Shown in pieces: positions 1 through 12,800 of a stretch of 64,000 bases of DNA (the stretch's first letter is position 1; each line of letters opens with the position of its first letter). A program made the position numbers and the translations under genes. Source of the DNA: Polydactylus sextarius (Eukaryota; Chordata; Actinopteri; Polynemidae); the NCBI GenBank assembly GCA_016801845.1, contig CM028908.1, positions 27,109,146-27,173,145 of the forward strand, read 5' to 3'. Below the pieces are notes generated by a model. The model was not told where the DNA came from, did not search any database, and saw only the letters and a program-made list of their open reading frames with translations.

Positions 1-863
1 ATTGTATCGCGACGAATTTGCGCATAGAAACACAACAATGAAGCGCTGATGGTCTCATCTTCTGGAGGGAAAGTCGTTTTTCTTTACCTGTCAACAAACC
101 CTCCGTTGTAAACTTCACGTGACCGCATGAACGGTCATGCGCGTCCCCGCTGCCCTGAGGCGCGTTCATGATAAGGCTAAGAAAATAACTAAATTGGACA
201 ATTAGTGAACTTCACAACGTTAAATCCTAATGATTTGAATAAGGGCTATAATAGTGTTCGTTCTGGGTAGTTGATGAACCAAAAACGTATCTGTGGATTT
301 ATAGAGTCTCTTTTACAATGTAAACCTCTGGAGAAAAGTCTTTTGGCTCCTGCTCGGTCTTTCTGCGTTGGTGATTGATTGAGAATGAAAATGTGCGTCC
401 TCTGTGGTCACCAGTAGATGATCCAGTTAGAAAAAGTCAACAGTTACAACTTCCTTTTAAGAAAATAAAAGTCAAAGGTCCAGTCATCAAAGTTGTTGTT
501 GTGTCATTTTGATTAAATCATAATTAATTAACACGTAGTTTTGTTTTATCTAAGTGTTGTAAGATACTTTTCTTACGGTTATTTTGTGAAATAATTGTCT
601 TGGTTTATTCAGGTCTCATTCTGGGGCTTTTATTTAGAAAAATAGAAAAACGGAAGTAACTTTACTGCTGAACATTGACTAAAACAACAGTGGTGAAATG
701 TCTTGTCTCTCGAATCAAGTCTTCATTAGTCCTGGATCCTCATCACCTCTGGTGGATTAATCATCGTCTGTTTTTATGATAAAAGTTTCAGTTTATTGAA
801 GATTTTAACCACTAACGTGTCTGTTAACAAGTAACTAGTTGTTTCCTCAAACTAAACATCAAC
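1..863. other. Upstream region, no gene recognised
   Basis: I see no exon, RNA gene or named repeat here. The stretch is moderately AT-rich and of ordinary complexity. Its right end must hold the promoter and 5' UTR of the immunoglobulin-type receptor that starts at 864, but no convincing TATA box or CpG-rich core could be picked out. Confidence 0.4.
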
Positions 864-3800
864 ATGTTGCTGGTGAACATCTTCTCTCTTCTCTGCATCT
901 TGGTCTCGGTGTCACCAGGACTTGGACGAGGTGAGAAACAACGTTCATTTACAGTAAAAACAGACTTGAAATTAAACAGTGACTTTCAGACCAGCACGGA
1001 CCTGGTCTGATCTGGTCTGATGTGGTCTGATGGTTTAATTTTTACATTTTCACAAACAGATAAAATGTCAGAAAGTGTTTTAAAGAATCTACAACTTCTC
1101 TGGGATCATCTAGTCCAGGTTTTATAAGTCTCAGTTTAGAGGTTTTAGATCTGGACCTGGTCTAATGTGGTCTAATGTGGTCTGATGTGGACTTGACCTG
1201 ATTATTGATCAGAGTTGATCTTGAAATCAATTTATTTTCAAACTAAATTGATGTAAATGTGTTGTGGTAACAATCAGTCACTGTAGCTCCTTGTTTTCTG
1301 ATGTTTGTATTAGTTGGTTGTTGTCACTTTATTGTAACTAACAACTTCAGTTTCCTGTCTGAAAATCGTCGGTGTTGGTGGTGATTGTCCTGCTGCTGCT
1401 GCTGCTTCACTTCCTGTCAAACCTCTGCTCTGCTTCTTTGAAACCACTGACTGACGTGACCTATTGAACACAGAAAGAGGATCAAATCTTCCACCACCAC
1501 TGACTGTTTCACACACTCACTACATCGTTCCCCTCCCCAGTACATAGAGGAGAGAAACTGAAACTAAAGTATCGATGTCATTACACTGAGACTGATCATC
1601 CTCCCCCTCGTTGTAGGGCTGTAATCAACTAAAGAAATTCTTGGTCGACTGAAGCCCTGAAATTTCAACTAATGAACTTAATTACACACTCGAGTCTGTC
1701 TGAGGAATATGTAGACAGTTGTTTTTTTCTCCCACAGAGCGACACTGAACATCAGAGCTCAGCTTCACGGCCGAGACACGAACAGACTATTAACTTAATA
1801 GAAAACTGGTAGAAAACTTTAATGATGGAGAATACGAATGGAAGAAGCATTAACAGCTGACTTTTATCTGGACAGTTTTTCTCCCATAGATCTGAACTGA
1901 CTACAACCATTTCTTCTTCCAGACCAACGACTTGTCTCTTAGACCCTGTTCCAACCAGGCTGTTTAAAGACGTCCTACCTTCAGTTGATATGTCCATCTT
2001 GCATCTGATAAATCTATCTTTAGTAAAAGGCTACGTACCACAGGCTTTTAAAGCTGCAGTAATAAAACCATTACTTAAAAAACCTACTCTGGACCCAGGT
2101 GATCTAGATGATTATAGACCTATATCAAATCTCCCTTTTATGTCCAAAATCCTGGAGAAAGTTGTTGCTGCTCAACTATGTGATTACTTACATGAGAATA
2201 GTCTTTATGAGGATTTCCAGTCAGGGTTCAGACTCATCATAGCACAGAAACAGCATTAGTGAAAGTTACCAATGACCTTCTTATGGCCTCTGACAATGGA
2301 CTTGTCTCTATTCTTGTCTTGCTGGATCTTAGTGCTGCGTTTGACACAATTGATCATAACATCCTGTTACATAGACTAGAACATGTTGTTGGATCAGAGT
2401 CACTGCGCTTTCTTGGTTTAAATCGTATCTATCAGATAGATTCCAGTTTGTTCATGTACACAATGAGTCTTCCACATGTACTGCAGTTAGTCATGGAGTT
2501 CCACAGGGTTCTGTGTTAGGACCAATCCTCTTTATCTTGTACATGCTTCCCTTAGGAAACATCATCAGGAAGCACAATATAAACTTCCATTGTTATGCAG
2601 ACGATACCCAGCTGTACTTATCTATGAAACCAGATGAAACTAACCAGGTCATCAAACTTCAGGACTGTCTTAAAGACATAAAGACCTGGATGACTCAGAA
2701 TTTCTTACTTTTAAACTCAGACAAAACCGAAGTCATCATACTTGGCCCTGAACATCTCAGAACATCATTTTCAGATCACATAGCTAATCTGGACGTCATC
2801 ACTTTGGCCTCCAGTTCTACTGTGAGGAATCTTGGACTAATCTTTGATCAGGACATGTCATTGTATCTCATATTAGACAAGTCTCTAGAACAGCTTTTTT
2901 CCACCTACGTAATATTGTAAAAATCAGAGGCATCCTGTCTAGAAAGGATGCTGAAAAGTTAATTTATGCATTTGTTACCTCTAGACTGGACTACTGTAAC
3001 TCTCTACTATCAGGGTGGTCCAGTAACTCCATCAAAACCCTTCAGCTAATCCAGAATGCTGCAGCACAGGTATTGACAGGAAGTAGGACCAGAGATCATA
3101 TTTCTCCAGTATTGGCTGCTCTTCATTGGCTTCCGGTAAAATCTAGAATAGAATTCAAAATCCTCCTGCTTGCCTATAAAACCCTTAATGATCAGGCTCC
3201 ATCATATCTTAAGGAACTCATAGTTCCTTATTATCCTAATAGATCACTTCGATCACAAACTGCTGGTTTACTTGTGGTTCCTAGAGTCTCTAAGACCAGA
3301 ATGGGAGGTAGAGTCTTCAGTTATCAGGCTCCTCTCTGATGGAACCAGCTCCCAGTTTGGGTCCGGGAGGCAGACACCGTTTCTACCTTTAAGGTTAGAC
3401 TAAAAACTTTCCTTTATGATAAAGCCTATAGTTAAGTATGGTCCAGGCAGGACACGGGCCTGCCTGAACCATCCTTTAGTTAAGCTGCTATAGGATTAGA
3501 CTGCTGGGGGGACTCTGACAATACACTGCTCCTCTCTGTCCCTCACTCCTCACGTCTCTTTCTCTCCCTCACACTTCATGTCCTGATATTTATATTTAAA
3601 TATTACATATTTTTAACATCATCTGTTCTCTCTCTCAGTTGTGTCTCCCCCTACCTCTTTCTCTTTTACAGGAAGTTTTGACTCCAGAGCTGTTGGACTC
3701 CAATTCTTTGACGACATCATCACTTTCATCTTCATCATTATTATTATTATTATTGTAATATTAATTGTAATGATAATTTTACTTTAACAACTACTTGTAA

Positions 3801-6800
3801 CCATCTACTCTCTACTGTCTCTTTCTGGTCTCCCACTTTTCTTCCTCCCCCCTCCCCCGTCCTCCTCCCTCTTTCCTCTGTCTCTTCTCTTTCTCTTTTC
3901 TCTGTTTTCATTTCTCTCCAACCGGTTGAGGCAGATCAGACCGTCCACTCTGAGTCTGGTTCTGATGGAGGTTTCTTCCTGTTAAAAGGGAGTTTTTCCT
4001 CCATTGTTGCCAAGCGCTTGCTGATTGTGGAAATGTTGGGTTTCTCTATGTAAAGTGCCTTGAGATAAATGTTTTTATGACCTGGCGCTATACAAATAAA
4101 ATAAATTGAATTGAATTGAATTGAATTGAATTGAATTGAAGAAAAACATCCTGTGTATTTAAACTTTTTATCAGTAAACTGACTTTTCAAAATGTCGTAA
4201 CACTTTGATGTGTGGACAGTGATTCTCAGAATGAAGATGTGGTGCAGCCAAAACTGTTCCCTGTGTTACCTGATGTGTTGTTGAACCTGATTCTTCTCTA
4301 TTTAAACATAAAGATTAAATGTGTTTCTTCTTTCAGGTCCAGTCAGAGTGGTTGTACCAGACGGGGATGACGTCATCTTACCCTGCTCTCTGAACACCAG
4401 AGTGGATCTTGAAGAGAAACAGTTTGACTGGGTCAGAGATCGTGGCACTAATCAAGTTGAGGTCTTCATGTACCACAATGGAAGTCATTACAATAAAGGA
4501 CGTTCAGGTCAGGATCCACGGTTCAAAGGACGAGTCTCGTTCTTTCCAGAAGAACTGAGGAACAGCAACGCCTCCATAAAGATCCACAAGACAAAGATAC
4601 AGGACAGTGGAATCTACAGCTGCATTTTTCCAAAATTTAATCACCAAGAATTCAAGATTGAGCTCGTTGTTGGTGAGAACTTTGATAAAACACTGAATTT
4701 ATTTTTCTGCTGTCGTCTGAGTTCATGTCTGACTCCAGCTGCTGTTTCTTGTCCATTCAGTCTGATTTAACCACTGACAATGAGCAACAGGTTGAAAGTA
4801 GAACCATCACATCAGTAATTTAATATCAACAAGCTTCACTGTTCTTCACTTCATAGTCACTTTGGATAAAAGTATCTGACAGATGCTTAAGTAATTGATC
4901 ACAACTGAAACTACAAGATCATTCATACAAAAGTGTAATGGTCACCTTTTGGGGACATTATGACTGTGACTTGACTGATTGAATCTCAGTAATTTCTTTA
5001 ACCATCAACTCTCATTTACATTTTTATTTCTAGTCTTGTAATTGTCTCATATAATCTGTTGTTCACAGGTGCAGCTCCAAGACCATATGTTACAATACTT
5101 GCTGAAACCAAAGACTGGTCACTGCTTCAGTGTAAAGTTCAAGGAGCTTCACCACAACCAGATGTTCAGTGGCAGGACAGTGATGGAAACACTCTGACTG
5201 CTGAGGAGCCACAGGTCACAACAGATGGAGAACGATACGATGTTATCGTCAATGTTAAAGTGACCAAGACGGACAAATATTGCTGTGTATGTACACAGAA
5301 GGAAATCGACCATCAGACTCAGGCTGCAACCTACATGTATATTCATGGTCAGTGATGTTTTAATCTTATTTTATTTATTTGTTTATTTATTTATTTGTCA
5401 TCACCAACCATCTGCACAGGTTGCTGTAGTAACCACGTAGGTGTCAGTATCTACGTAGCCACGTCTCTCTGGATGTGATGATGTTATTGTGTGTTACGTT
5501 GTCAGTGACTCTAAAGACAGTTTGAAATGTGGTTTGAGCAGCCAGAGCGTCCAGACTGAGACACATCTGTAGAGATCAGACTGGAATCACATTTCAAACC
5601 AACTCCACATGTGGTTTGGACCTGATTTACAAAAATCACATTTCATGGGTTTTTTCTGTGCAGACTTTATAAACTCAATGTGGATGTGACACAAACACAT
5701 TTGATCTTGAAGTTGAATATGGACACACTAGTCGTTCTCTCTGTGCAGGTTATAACCAGTGTGTTGAACATAACACAGTACGTACACTTACACTCTGATT
5801 GTTTTCTGTCTTCAGAGAAACTCACTGGATCCACCAAAACTACCAGTCCATTCGGGTGGTTTGTAGGTGGATTGTTTGCTGGTCTTAGTCTTGCAGCTGT
5901 TGCTCTGTGTGTCTTGTTCATCAAAAAACACAGAAACCTATACAGAGGTAAGTTTAAATCCTTGATTGTATGAACATATTCATGATGTGTCACATCAACA
6001 TAACAGATAATTAAATGTGTTTCATATCCAGAGTCTCAGCATCTTTTATCTTCTGAGACAGAAACTGTTGTTGGTTTTTACATCCAGTGCAGATGAACTG
6101 AGAACACACTCTGTGTATGAGGCCTCTGGTTTTAAGACTCAAACCAACAAGTGACGCTTCAGTGTTTTTATCTCCAAACCTGCTTTTATAAAAACAAAGT
6201 GGCTGAGAAACAGTCAGACATGTTTTCACCTCCACATGGAAGTTAAAGTAACACTCACTGGAACTGGTGGATTAAGTGAATATTCAACAGAGAAAATGAA
6301 AACACCTGACATCAACTCATTTATCAATATACATGACATTATTATAATGATTCAATATTCAAGTCACTTATCAAACCAAACAACATTGTGTGGTTCCTGT
6401 GGAGACCACAGGGGGCAGTAAAAACATGCATCATTACAAGTGAACAAACAGATTATTGAACTATTTTATGACATTTTGTTATAATTCATAGTAATTAAAA
6501 AAAAAAAGATGATAAAGAAATTAGATTCTGTTTGTGTCGACCTCCAAACTTCTTTGTGTATTAAGTTAAAGTTTATTTTATGTAACATGAACTTTTCTTT
6601 TCTTTTCTTCAGGTCCTGTTTTGGAGATGAGATCTGATCTCAGACCTCAAGAGGTTGTACTGACTGAACTGACGACAGTAGCTGTGACTCCTGAGAGAAA
6701 CCAGTTCATCTCACCTCCAGAAGGTCTGTGGTTGGATCTCAGTCCTGATTTCCTCCTGTAGAAGTTTACAAGTTACTGAAGCTGTGAAACTGCCTGTGAT

Positions 6801-8516
6801 GTGATATCATCCTCTGTTTGATCGTGTGTGTGATGTGTGAATGAGACTCGTTGTGTAAAACACTTTGAGTCCACATGAAAACTAGAAAAGTCTTTTTTAA
6901 ATGTAGTCCAGTCATTTAGTGTGTGACACTTACAATGGTCAGTGGTTGTAATTATTGACTTTGTTGTTTGTAATTTATACTTTTCTTTTCTTTTCTTCAG
7001 CTGTTGATGAGGAGATAAATGGATCTGATCACAGACCTTCAGGAAATGAATCAAACGGTATCATTTAAAATAGTTTCCACCTCTGACCACATAACTGTTC
7101 AGCTTTGAATGTTTCCTGTGTTTGTCTCCTCAGATCTAAATATGCAATAATTTCACTTCTTTTCCAAATCTTTGATTATTTTAAAACACAAATGTCAAAC
7201 ATGTCAGATACATGATGTTAATGATTCAGATGTTGTGTGTAAATCTTTCACACTACAGGATCATTAGAGCAGATCATTGTTTCAGAGCAGCGTTGAATCA
7301 GGAACAAACCTGAGACGTGAAACCAAAGTGTCCTTGAGCAAAACACTGAACCTCAAACTTCCATCAGTGTCGTACAGTTTTTATCTTAGAATAAAATAAT
7401 AGATGATCATAGATAAAGAGCCAAAGACGGAGGATCAATAAGTGAACATCATCTTTAATACTCAGTAAATATCAGACCAGCAGATGTTGGTCTCAGGTTT
7501 AGATTAACAGGAGGGTCTGGTTGTCTCTCCTGAAGTGGAGAACAAGGCAACTGTTACTGTTATTTTAAAACTTGAGATTTAACAGATCCTCTTGTCTGTT
7601 GTTCCTTGTTAGAACATTTTAAAATGTTTTGTAAGTTTTTTTTCTGTATCTGTATATCCTGATGAATTATTATGTTGAAGAACAATTTGTATGAAGAAAA
7701 TAATGATGTCACACTTTATAATTTCTTACATCATTTGTTGTGTCACATGTTTTGGACACGTCACCATGAGAGAGATTAATGTTATTTCATTATTTTTGGA
7801 AATTAAGGCTTTTGTAAAGAAGAACAACGGTGCTTTTATTTTGTGTTTTGACGCGACACATCGATTGTTTCAGAATATAATTGTTACATGATTCAATTAT
7901 TACAATTGTTGGAATAAAATAAAGTTGCTTGTGTGTGTAACTGTCCTGGATGTTTTTGTTTTTTATTCTCATAATAATGGAAGTGATTGAAGTCACATTT
8001 AAAAATAATTAATGTCATAACTTCAGATGTTTAAATTGACTATGTTTCAAATAATAATATTATTAATGATTTCAAACCTTTTTGTTCGAGGTCACAAACC
8101 TAAAACATCAGGATCCACTGGTTTGATGATAAACATTGTGTCAAACACGTATGATGTGTTTTTATGGAGCAACTTTATCTGCAGATTAAATGGTCACATT
8201 AGTTTAACTGAAGAAAAGAACAACGTCTCCGTCGTTTGTCACAGTTGGTGTCGATGGTTTAGAGCTGAATAAATCGTCTTTAATCTTCAGTGAAAATGGC
8301 CACAAAGTTTCCAGAGAACAAAGTGTTTGATTAATGACCAACAAGTGAACATGGTCAGTTAGTTGATCTGTAGAAAATGGTTGAACTTGGTGTTTGAGGG
8401 AGACTTAACCACCAAATGATTTAATAAAATCATTTCTGTCATTTACAGGAGAGAAGGAGTCAGATATAAATCAGCTGCAGGTGATGAGTCCAACAGTGTC
8501 CAACTGTTACACATAA
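864..8516 (+). CDS. B7/butyrophilin-like immunoglobulin-superfamily membrane receptor
   Basis: Seven coding exons: 864-930, 4337-4672, 5069-5347, 5816-5947, 6613-6723, 7001-7057 and 8449-8516. They total 1050 nt (349 aa) and every intron is phase 1. Exon 1 is a hydrophobic signal peptide starting MLLVNIFSLLC. Exon 2 is a V-set domain with the cysteine pair in ILPCSL and YSCIF and the DSGIYSC signature. Exon 3 is a C-type Ig domain with LLQCKV and KYCCVC. Exon 4 gives a short stalk and one membrane segment (about WFVGGLFAGLSLAAVALCVL) followed by KKHR. Exons 5-7 encode a short tail without a B30.2 domain or a clear ITIM. The order resembles fish butyrophilin-like, VTCN1-like and CD276-like proteins, which bind or regulate T cells; the exact ortholog cannot be named. 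The donors of exons 5 (GTCTGT) and 6 (GTATCA) are weak, and reading through either reaches a stop (about 6761; 7066-7068), so alternative tails are likely. AATAAA overlaps the last stop at 8515. Confidence 0.85.
1760..4140 (+). mobile_element. 5'-truncated L2/Maui-type LINE with broken reverse transcriptase
   Basis: Reverse-transcriptase pieces run in order but in different frames. DDYRPISNLPFMSKILEKVV lies in 1990-2259. DLSAAFDTIDHNILLHRLE (motif A) lies in 2259-2519. LGPILFILYMLPL and CYADDTQLYLSM (catalytic YADD) lie in 2513-2920. The C-terminal HWLPVKSRIEFKILLLAYK block starts about 3120. Frameshifts and stops separate them, so the copy is dead. In-frame LINE sequence (TTCLLDPVPTRLFKDVLP) begins near 1910, and no 5' UTR or endonuclease domain is visible. 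The 3' end has the fish L2 hallmark GGCGCTATACAAATAAA followed by a (TTGAA)n tail at 4106-4140. The element sits in sense orientation in intron 1 of the receptor gene. The left boundary is uncertain. Confidence 0.88.
7913..7923 (+). promoter_or_regulatory. Polyadenylation signals for the short receptor isoform
   Basis: Two overlapping AATAAA hexamers are followed by a GT-rich stretch (TTGCTTGTGTGTGTAAC), as expected of a cleavage site. They would serve transcripts that end in the exon read through at 7066-7068 instead of splicing to 8449. Confidence 0.5.
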
Positions 8517-8824
8517 TAAATGTCAGGGCTGGTTCAGAGCACACTACAAACACAGCACGCTACCACCCTCTACTGGAGACACTGCAGCTACACACTTGTT
8601 TGGTTGAATCCTGCCACAACATTGACAGGTGTGTTTTTACTGGAGCTGCTCTTGTTGCTGCAGCTCAGACTCTGTTTTTCTTCTTCAATAAAAACCTGAG
8701 AAACAGAAACAAAGTGAAGTTTAAATCCTCAACACAGGAACCAGACAATGTTGTTTGGTTTGATAAGAAACTTCTTACTTGAATACTTGTTTTATAAAAA
8801 CCTGAGGAGGGAACTGTTGACTAC

Positions 8825-9180
8825 ATCCTCCGCTACTGGACTCTACTGGACTCTACCGAACTTTACTAGACTGTACCACTCTACTGAACTTTACTGAACT
8901 CTACTGGACTCTATTGAACTCTACCAGACTCCACCGGACTCTACCAAAATTGACTAGGCTCTATTGGACTCTATTGGACTTTACTGGACTCTGCTGAACT
9001 CTACTGAACTTTACTGAACTCTACTGAACTCTATTGGACTCTACTGGACTCTACTTGACTCTACTGAACTTTACCAGACTGTACTGGATTCTATTGAACT
9101 CTATTGGACTCTACTGGACTCTACTTGACTCTACTGGACTGGTTTGAACTCTACTGGACTCTGCTGAACTCTGCTAAACA
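8825..9180. repeat. Degenerate 10-bp minisatellite, unit CTCTACTGGA
   Basis: About 35 head-to-tail copies of a 10-bp unit (CTCTACTGGA with many single changes such as CTTTACTGAA). The same decamer on the other strand (GTCCAGTAGA) ends the transposon copies near 12.8 and 48.0 kb, so this array probably grew from a transposon end. Confidence 0.85.
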
Positions 9181-9510
9181 CCACAAAAATGATGATTATT
9201 CTTCAGACCTGGACTGTTTTAATTCATATATATTTATATTTAAATTAGTTTCTACAACAATAAACTTTACCTGGTTAATTATTGATAAGTTATTAACTGA
9301 TCATTTGTCAGTTACACAGGATGTTTTCTACAGGATAAATAAATAACTTTACATAACTAAATTAGATCCACTTTAAATATAAATGGATCTATAAAAAATA
9401 AATATATAATATATATTATGTGTGGATAGAAAAAATATATAATTTGTTTTTAATTTTAAAAAATATTTTATATTGTAAATCAGTAGAGAAATAATACATT
9501 TATTTTTGTT

Positions 9511-9613
9511 TTATTATTATTATTATTATTATTATTGTTGTTGTTGTTGTTGTTGTTGTTATTATTGTTATTATTGTTATTATTGTTATTATTGTTATTA
9601 ATAATAATAATTA
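9511..9613. repeat. (TTA)n/(TTG)n microsatellite
   Basis: A compound trinucleotide run shifts from TTA to TTG to mixed ATTATTGTT units. It lies just before the dynlrb1 promoter. Confidence 0.9.
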
Positions 9614-9639
9614 AACAACGTTTTTATTTTATTATTTAC

Positions 9640-9815
9640 TCCGGACATTGAACGCAACATGAGTCTGACGTCTGACGTCTGACCCGTTGACGTCACTCCG
9701 TTTCTCCCAGCAACAACAACACAGTCGGGACTGTTAGCCGTTAGCCGTTAGCCGTTAGCTGTAACTTAGCTGCGCTCAGAAACCGGTTTCTAACGTTTCT
9801 CCTCTTACTGTCACA
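9640..9815 (+). promoter_or_regulatory. dynlrb1 promoter and 5' UTR region
   Basis: GC content and CpG density rise sharply after AT-rich flanks. Three TCTGACG words at 9664-9685 lead into a perfect TGACGTCA (CRE/ATF type) at 9688-9695. A small GTTAGCC tandem follows at about 9735-9760. The start codon is at 9816. The transcription start was not determined. Confidence 0.55.
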
Positions 9816-12800
9816 ATGGTAAGAAACAGTGAATTTGTCACATGTTTTTAATAAACATATTAATGTTTCCAAAGTGACTGATGTGGATATTTAGTTTTAT
9901 TAGAGGTTTTTATTTAGAAAAGAAGCTAACGGTGCTAGCTGGGTGTTAGCTAGCCGGGCGTTGTCATGCTAGCGCAGTGTTTCTCTGTGTTTCTGTTTGT
10001 TTTATTGACTTTAGTGATGTTTATTAACTCTCTTCTCTCTGTTGTTTATGTCATGTATGTTGTTATTGTTGTGTGAGTGTGAAGTAAACGATATTAACTC
10101 AATGTGTCCGTGTTTCAGGCTGAAGTAGAAGAAACTCTGAAGAGGATCCAGGGTCAGAAAGGAGTCCAAGGAATCATCATCGTTAATTCAGAAGGTAAAA
10201 ATGATTTTATATCAACATAGTAACTGCTCTCTGTCTCTGTTAGAGCTGTTATAACACATGCACATGTATCAGCACAGAGATGACACCTGGAAACTTGATT
10301 TAGCATCAAACTACATTTGTAAATATAAATGTTCGCACTGATATAACTGTTATATTTATATATCAAGATAATTTGGCTGATTTATCCATATTTATTAACC
10401 TAATTATTCATTATAAGTCTAATTCTAGTGTCTTAGTTGTTGTAAATTGGAGTTTATGACTTATTTGTTATTTATCAGCTGTTTCTCTGCTCGATTAAAT
10501 CATTAACATCATCACAATATCACTAAAACTAGTTCACATTAGTCGTCTTCATCATCGATCAGTGAGTCTCAGTCTCTGTCGTGATCGTTGGCGACTTGTG
10601 TTCCCATGATGTGGAGTCTCAACAACTGGTCTGAGACCTGTAGTGTTCACACTACAAGACTTGTCAGTGATTGACTCCCGATCACACCGTGACGTCACCA
10701 AACTCTACGTCTGGTCACGTGAACTAGACAGGATGTAGCCGCTGCTTCTCACCGTGATTTACAGCCGTTTATTGTTGACGAGCACCGGTGAAGACGCTGC
10801 CTCCGACACAGACTAAACCGCTGAGTTCAGGTTTCGTTCCTCTGACGTCGAGACACGAACGAGACGACGATCTGGACGACGACGACACCGACACACTGAC
10901 GCTGCAGAGAAAACAGGAAGTAGAGACGTTTAGATGTGAAAACACATGAAAACAATCTTCTTCCTCATTGATCAGATCCTCCAGGATTTAATGACGTTAC
11001 CATCACAACTATTAACACTAATTCAACCAATCATTGTGGATATTCCTGAGGTCTTTGACTGGTGACTACCTATAGCAGCTACAGTCCAGGAAACTGACTT
11101 ACACATTAAAAAATAACATTATGATGGAAACTATTACTAAACCACTAAACCAGTGTGTAAACATCACCATGGCAACACGCTGGTTTTCACGGTGGAGCTG
11201 AAATCAGCAGCAGACCTCCCCGGTACCGGGTAACATCTGGATCAGACGCGGGGAGTTTGTAGAAAGTGAAAATGAAAGAAAAAGCATTAAAACATCAGAG
11301 TTTTAAACGTGGTTGTGAGTGAATCAGTGAGACGGCAGCAGCATTTATCTCACATCCCTCCTCTGATTGGCTGTCGCTCTTTGTCAGTCTCTTCAGACTC
11401 CTCCAGTTTTCGTTAAATTATTTTAAATAATGTAAACGAACCTGTTCGTCCTCAGGAATCCCCATCAAGACGACTCTGGACAACTCGAGCACGGTTCAGT
11501 ACGCCGGACTGATCCACCAGCTGGTGATGAAGGCGAGGAGCACAGTGCGAGACATCGACCCCCAGAACGACCTCACCTTCCTGAGGGTTCGTTCCAAGAA
11601 GAACGAGATCATGATCGCTCCAGGTGAGGACAGACGAGTTAATCTGATCCCATGTCAGCTAATGTCTCTTATAATCAGCCTGTTGTTAGCTGTTAGCCGC
11701 TAGTTGTAGTAGAACCAGAACCAGAACGACTGACGCCACCTGCAGAATGAGATGATGAGTCGTTGTTAGCTGGTTAGCAGCTGCTGGACTTTTCAAAATG
11801 AAATCCTGATGAATAAATAACAGCTTTGGACGAAAGTCTCATATAAAAAGCTTCAGATGTTTTAACCAGTTTATGTTTTTTTAATATTTTCTCTTTGAAA
11901 CTAGTGACTCAAACCATCGACCATTAATCAGAATAAGTTGCTGATTATTGTTGAGTCAAAATTCAAACATAAAACACTTGAATCACATCAGTCAACAATA
12001 AAATAAAAACTATGAGGAGGAGAATTTCCTGCTCGTCAGCGTTTGGCAGCGAAACTTATTCCACAACACAACGGCAGCTGATTGTAATCGAACAAACTCA
12101 CTGATTAGAGAAAAGCTGTTTCTGCCTCCTCCTGAAAACACCACAGACAGTTTACAACCTCTGCATTGCAGTTTTACTTTGGTCTGAAACAGCAGCATCA
12201 ACAGTTTGAAAGTCACTGATCTGATAAAACAAGAAGAAACATCCAATTATTTTACAGCAGGAGTCTTTTCCTCTGGTTAGACTTTCCAACAGGGGGAGAT
12301 CTGACAACTATTCTTCCACCAGCATCTACTCGACTCGTTTTTACTCAGTTTCTAGTGTTTCCACTTGGTGCTAGTTCCTGGTTCCAGCTACTGTTTTAGT
12401 TCCTACTCTGTGGAGGAACCAATGGAGCTGAGTCGATACTAAAACGTGGCGTGAACAGGCGCCGCCACTGATTGGTCAGAGGGAGTGTCTTCACAAGCTG
12501 CCACCAGACGCCAGTTGAGTTGAGAGAGTCAACAAAATAATCAAGCTCCATTTTTAAACAGGACAAGAGTGATAGCCATCGTCGTAGCTACCTGGTCGTA
12601 AGCTAACCCAGCAACAAGTACAGCATCTCCTCCATGTCCATTAATGTTTACTGATGTTTTAGTGTCGTGACGTCGCAGCAGTTTGACTCCACTCACCACA
12701 TTCACGTGGAGGAGGAACCAAACTGTGATGGAAAACAACGTGTGCTACCAGACTGCTACCAGACAGTAGAGTCCAGTAGAGTCCAGTAGAGTCCAGTAGA

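Noticed and set aside
2513..3339. LINE frames as possible host exons of the receptor gene
   Set aside because: They are reverse-transcriptase fragments with YADD and an L2-type 3' tail. Receptor exons 1 and 2 join in phase without them.
6721..6763. Exon 5 read-through as the main C terminus of the receptor
   Set aside because: It gives a stop at once, but the consistent phase-1 chain through exons 6 and 7 with matching acceptors makes splicing the better main model; read-through is kept as an isoform.
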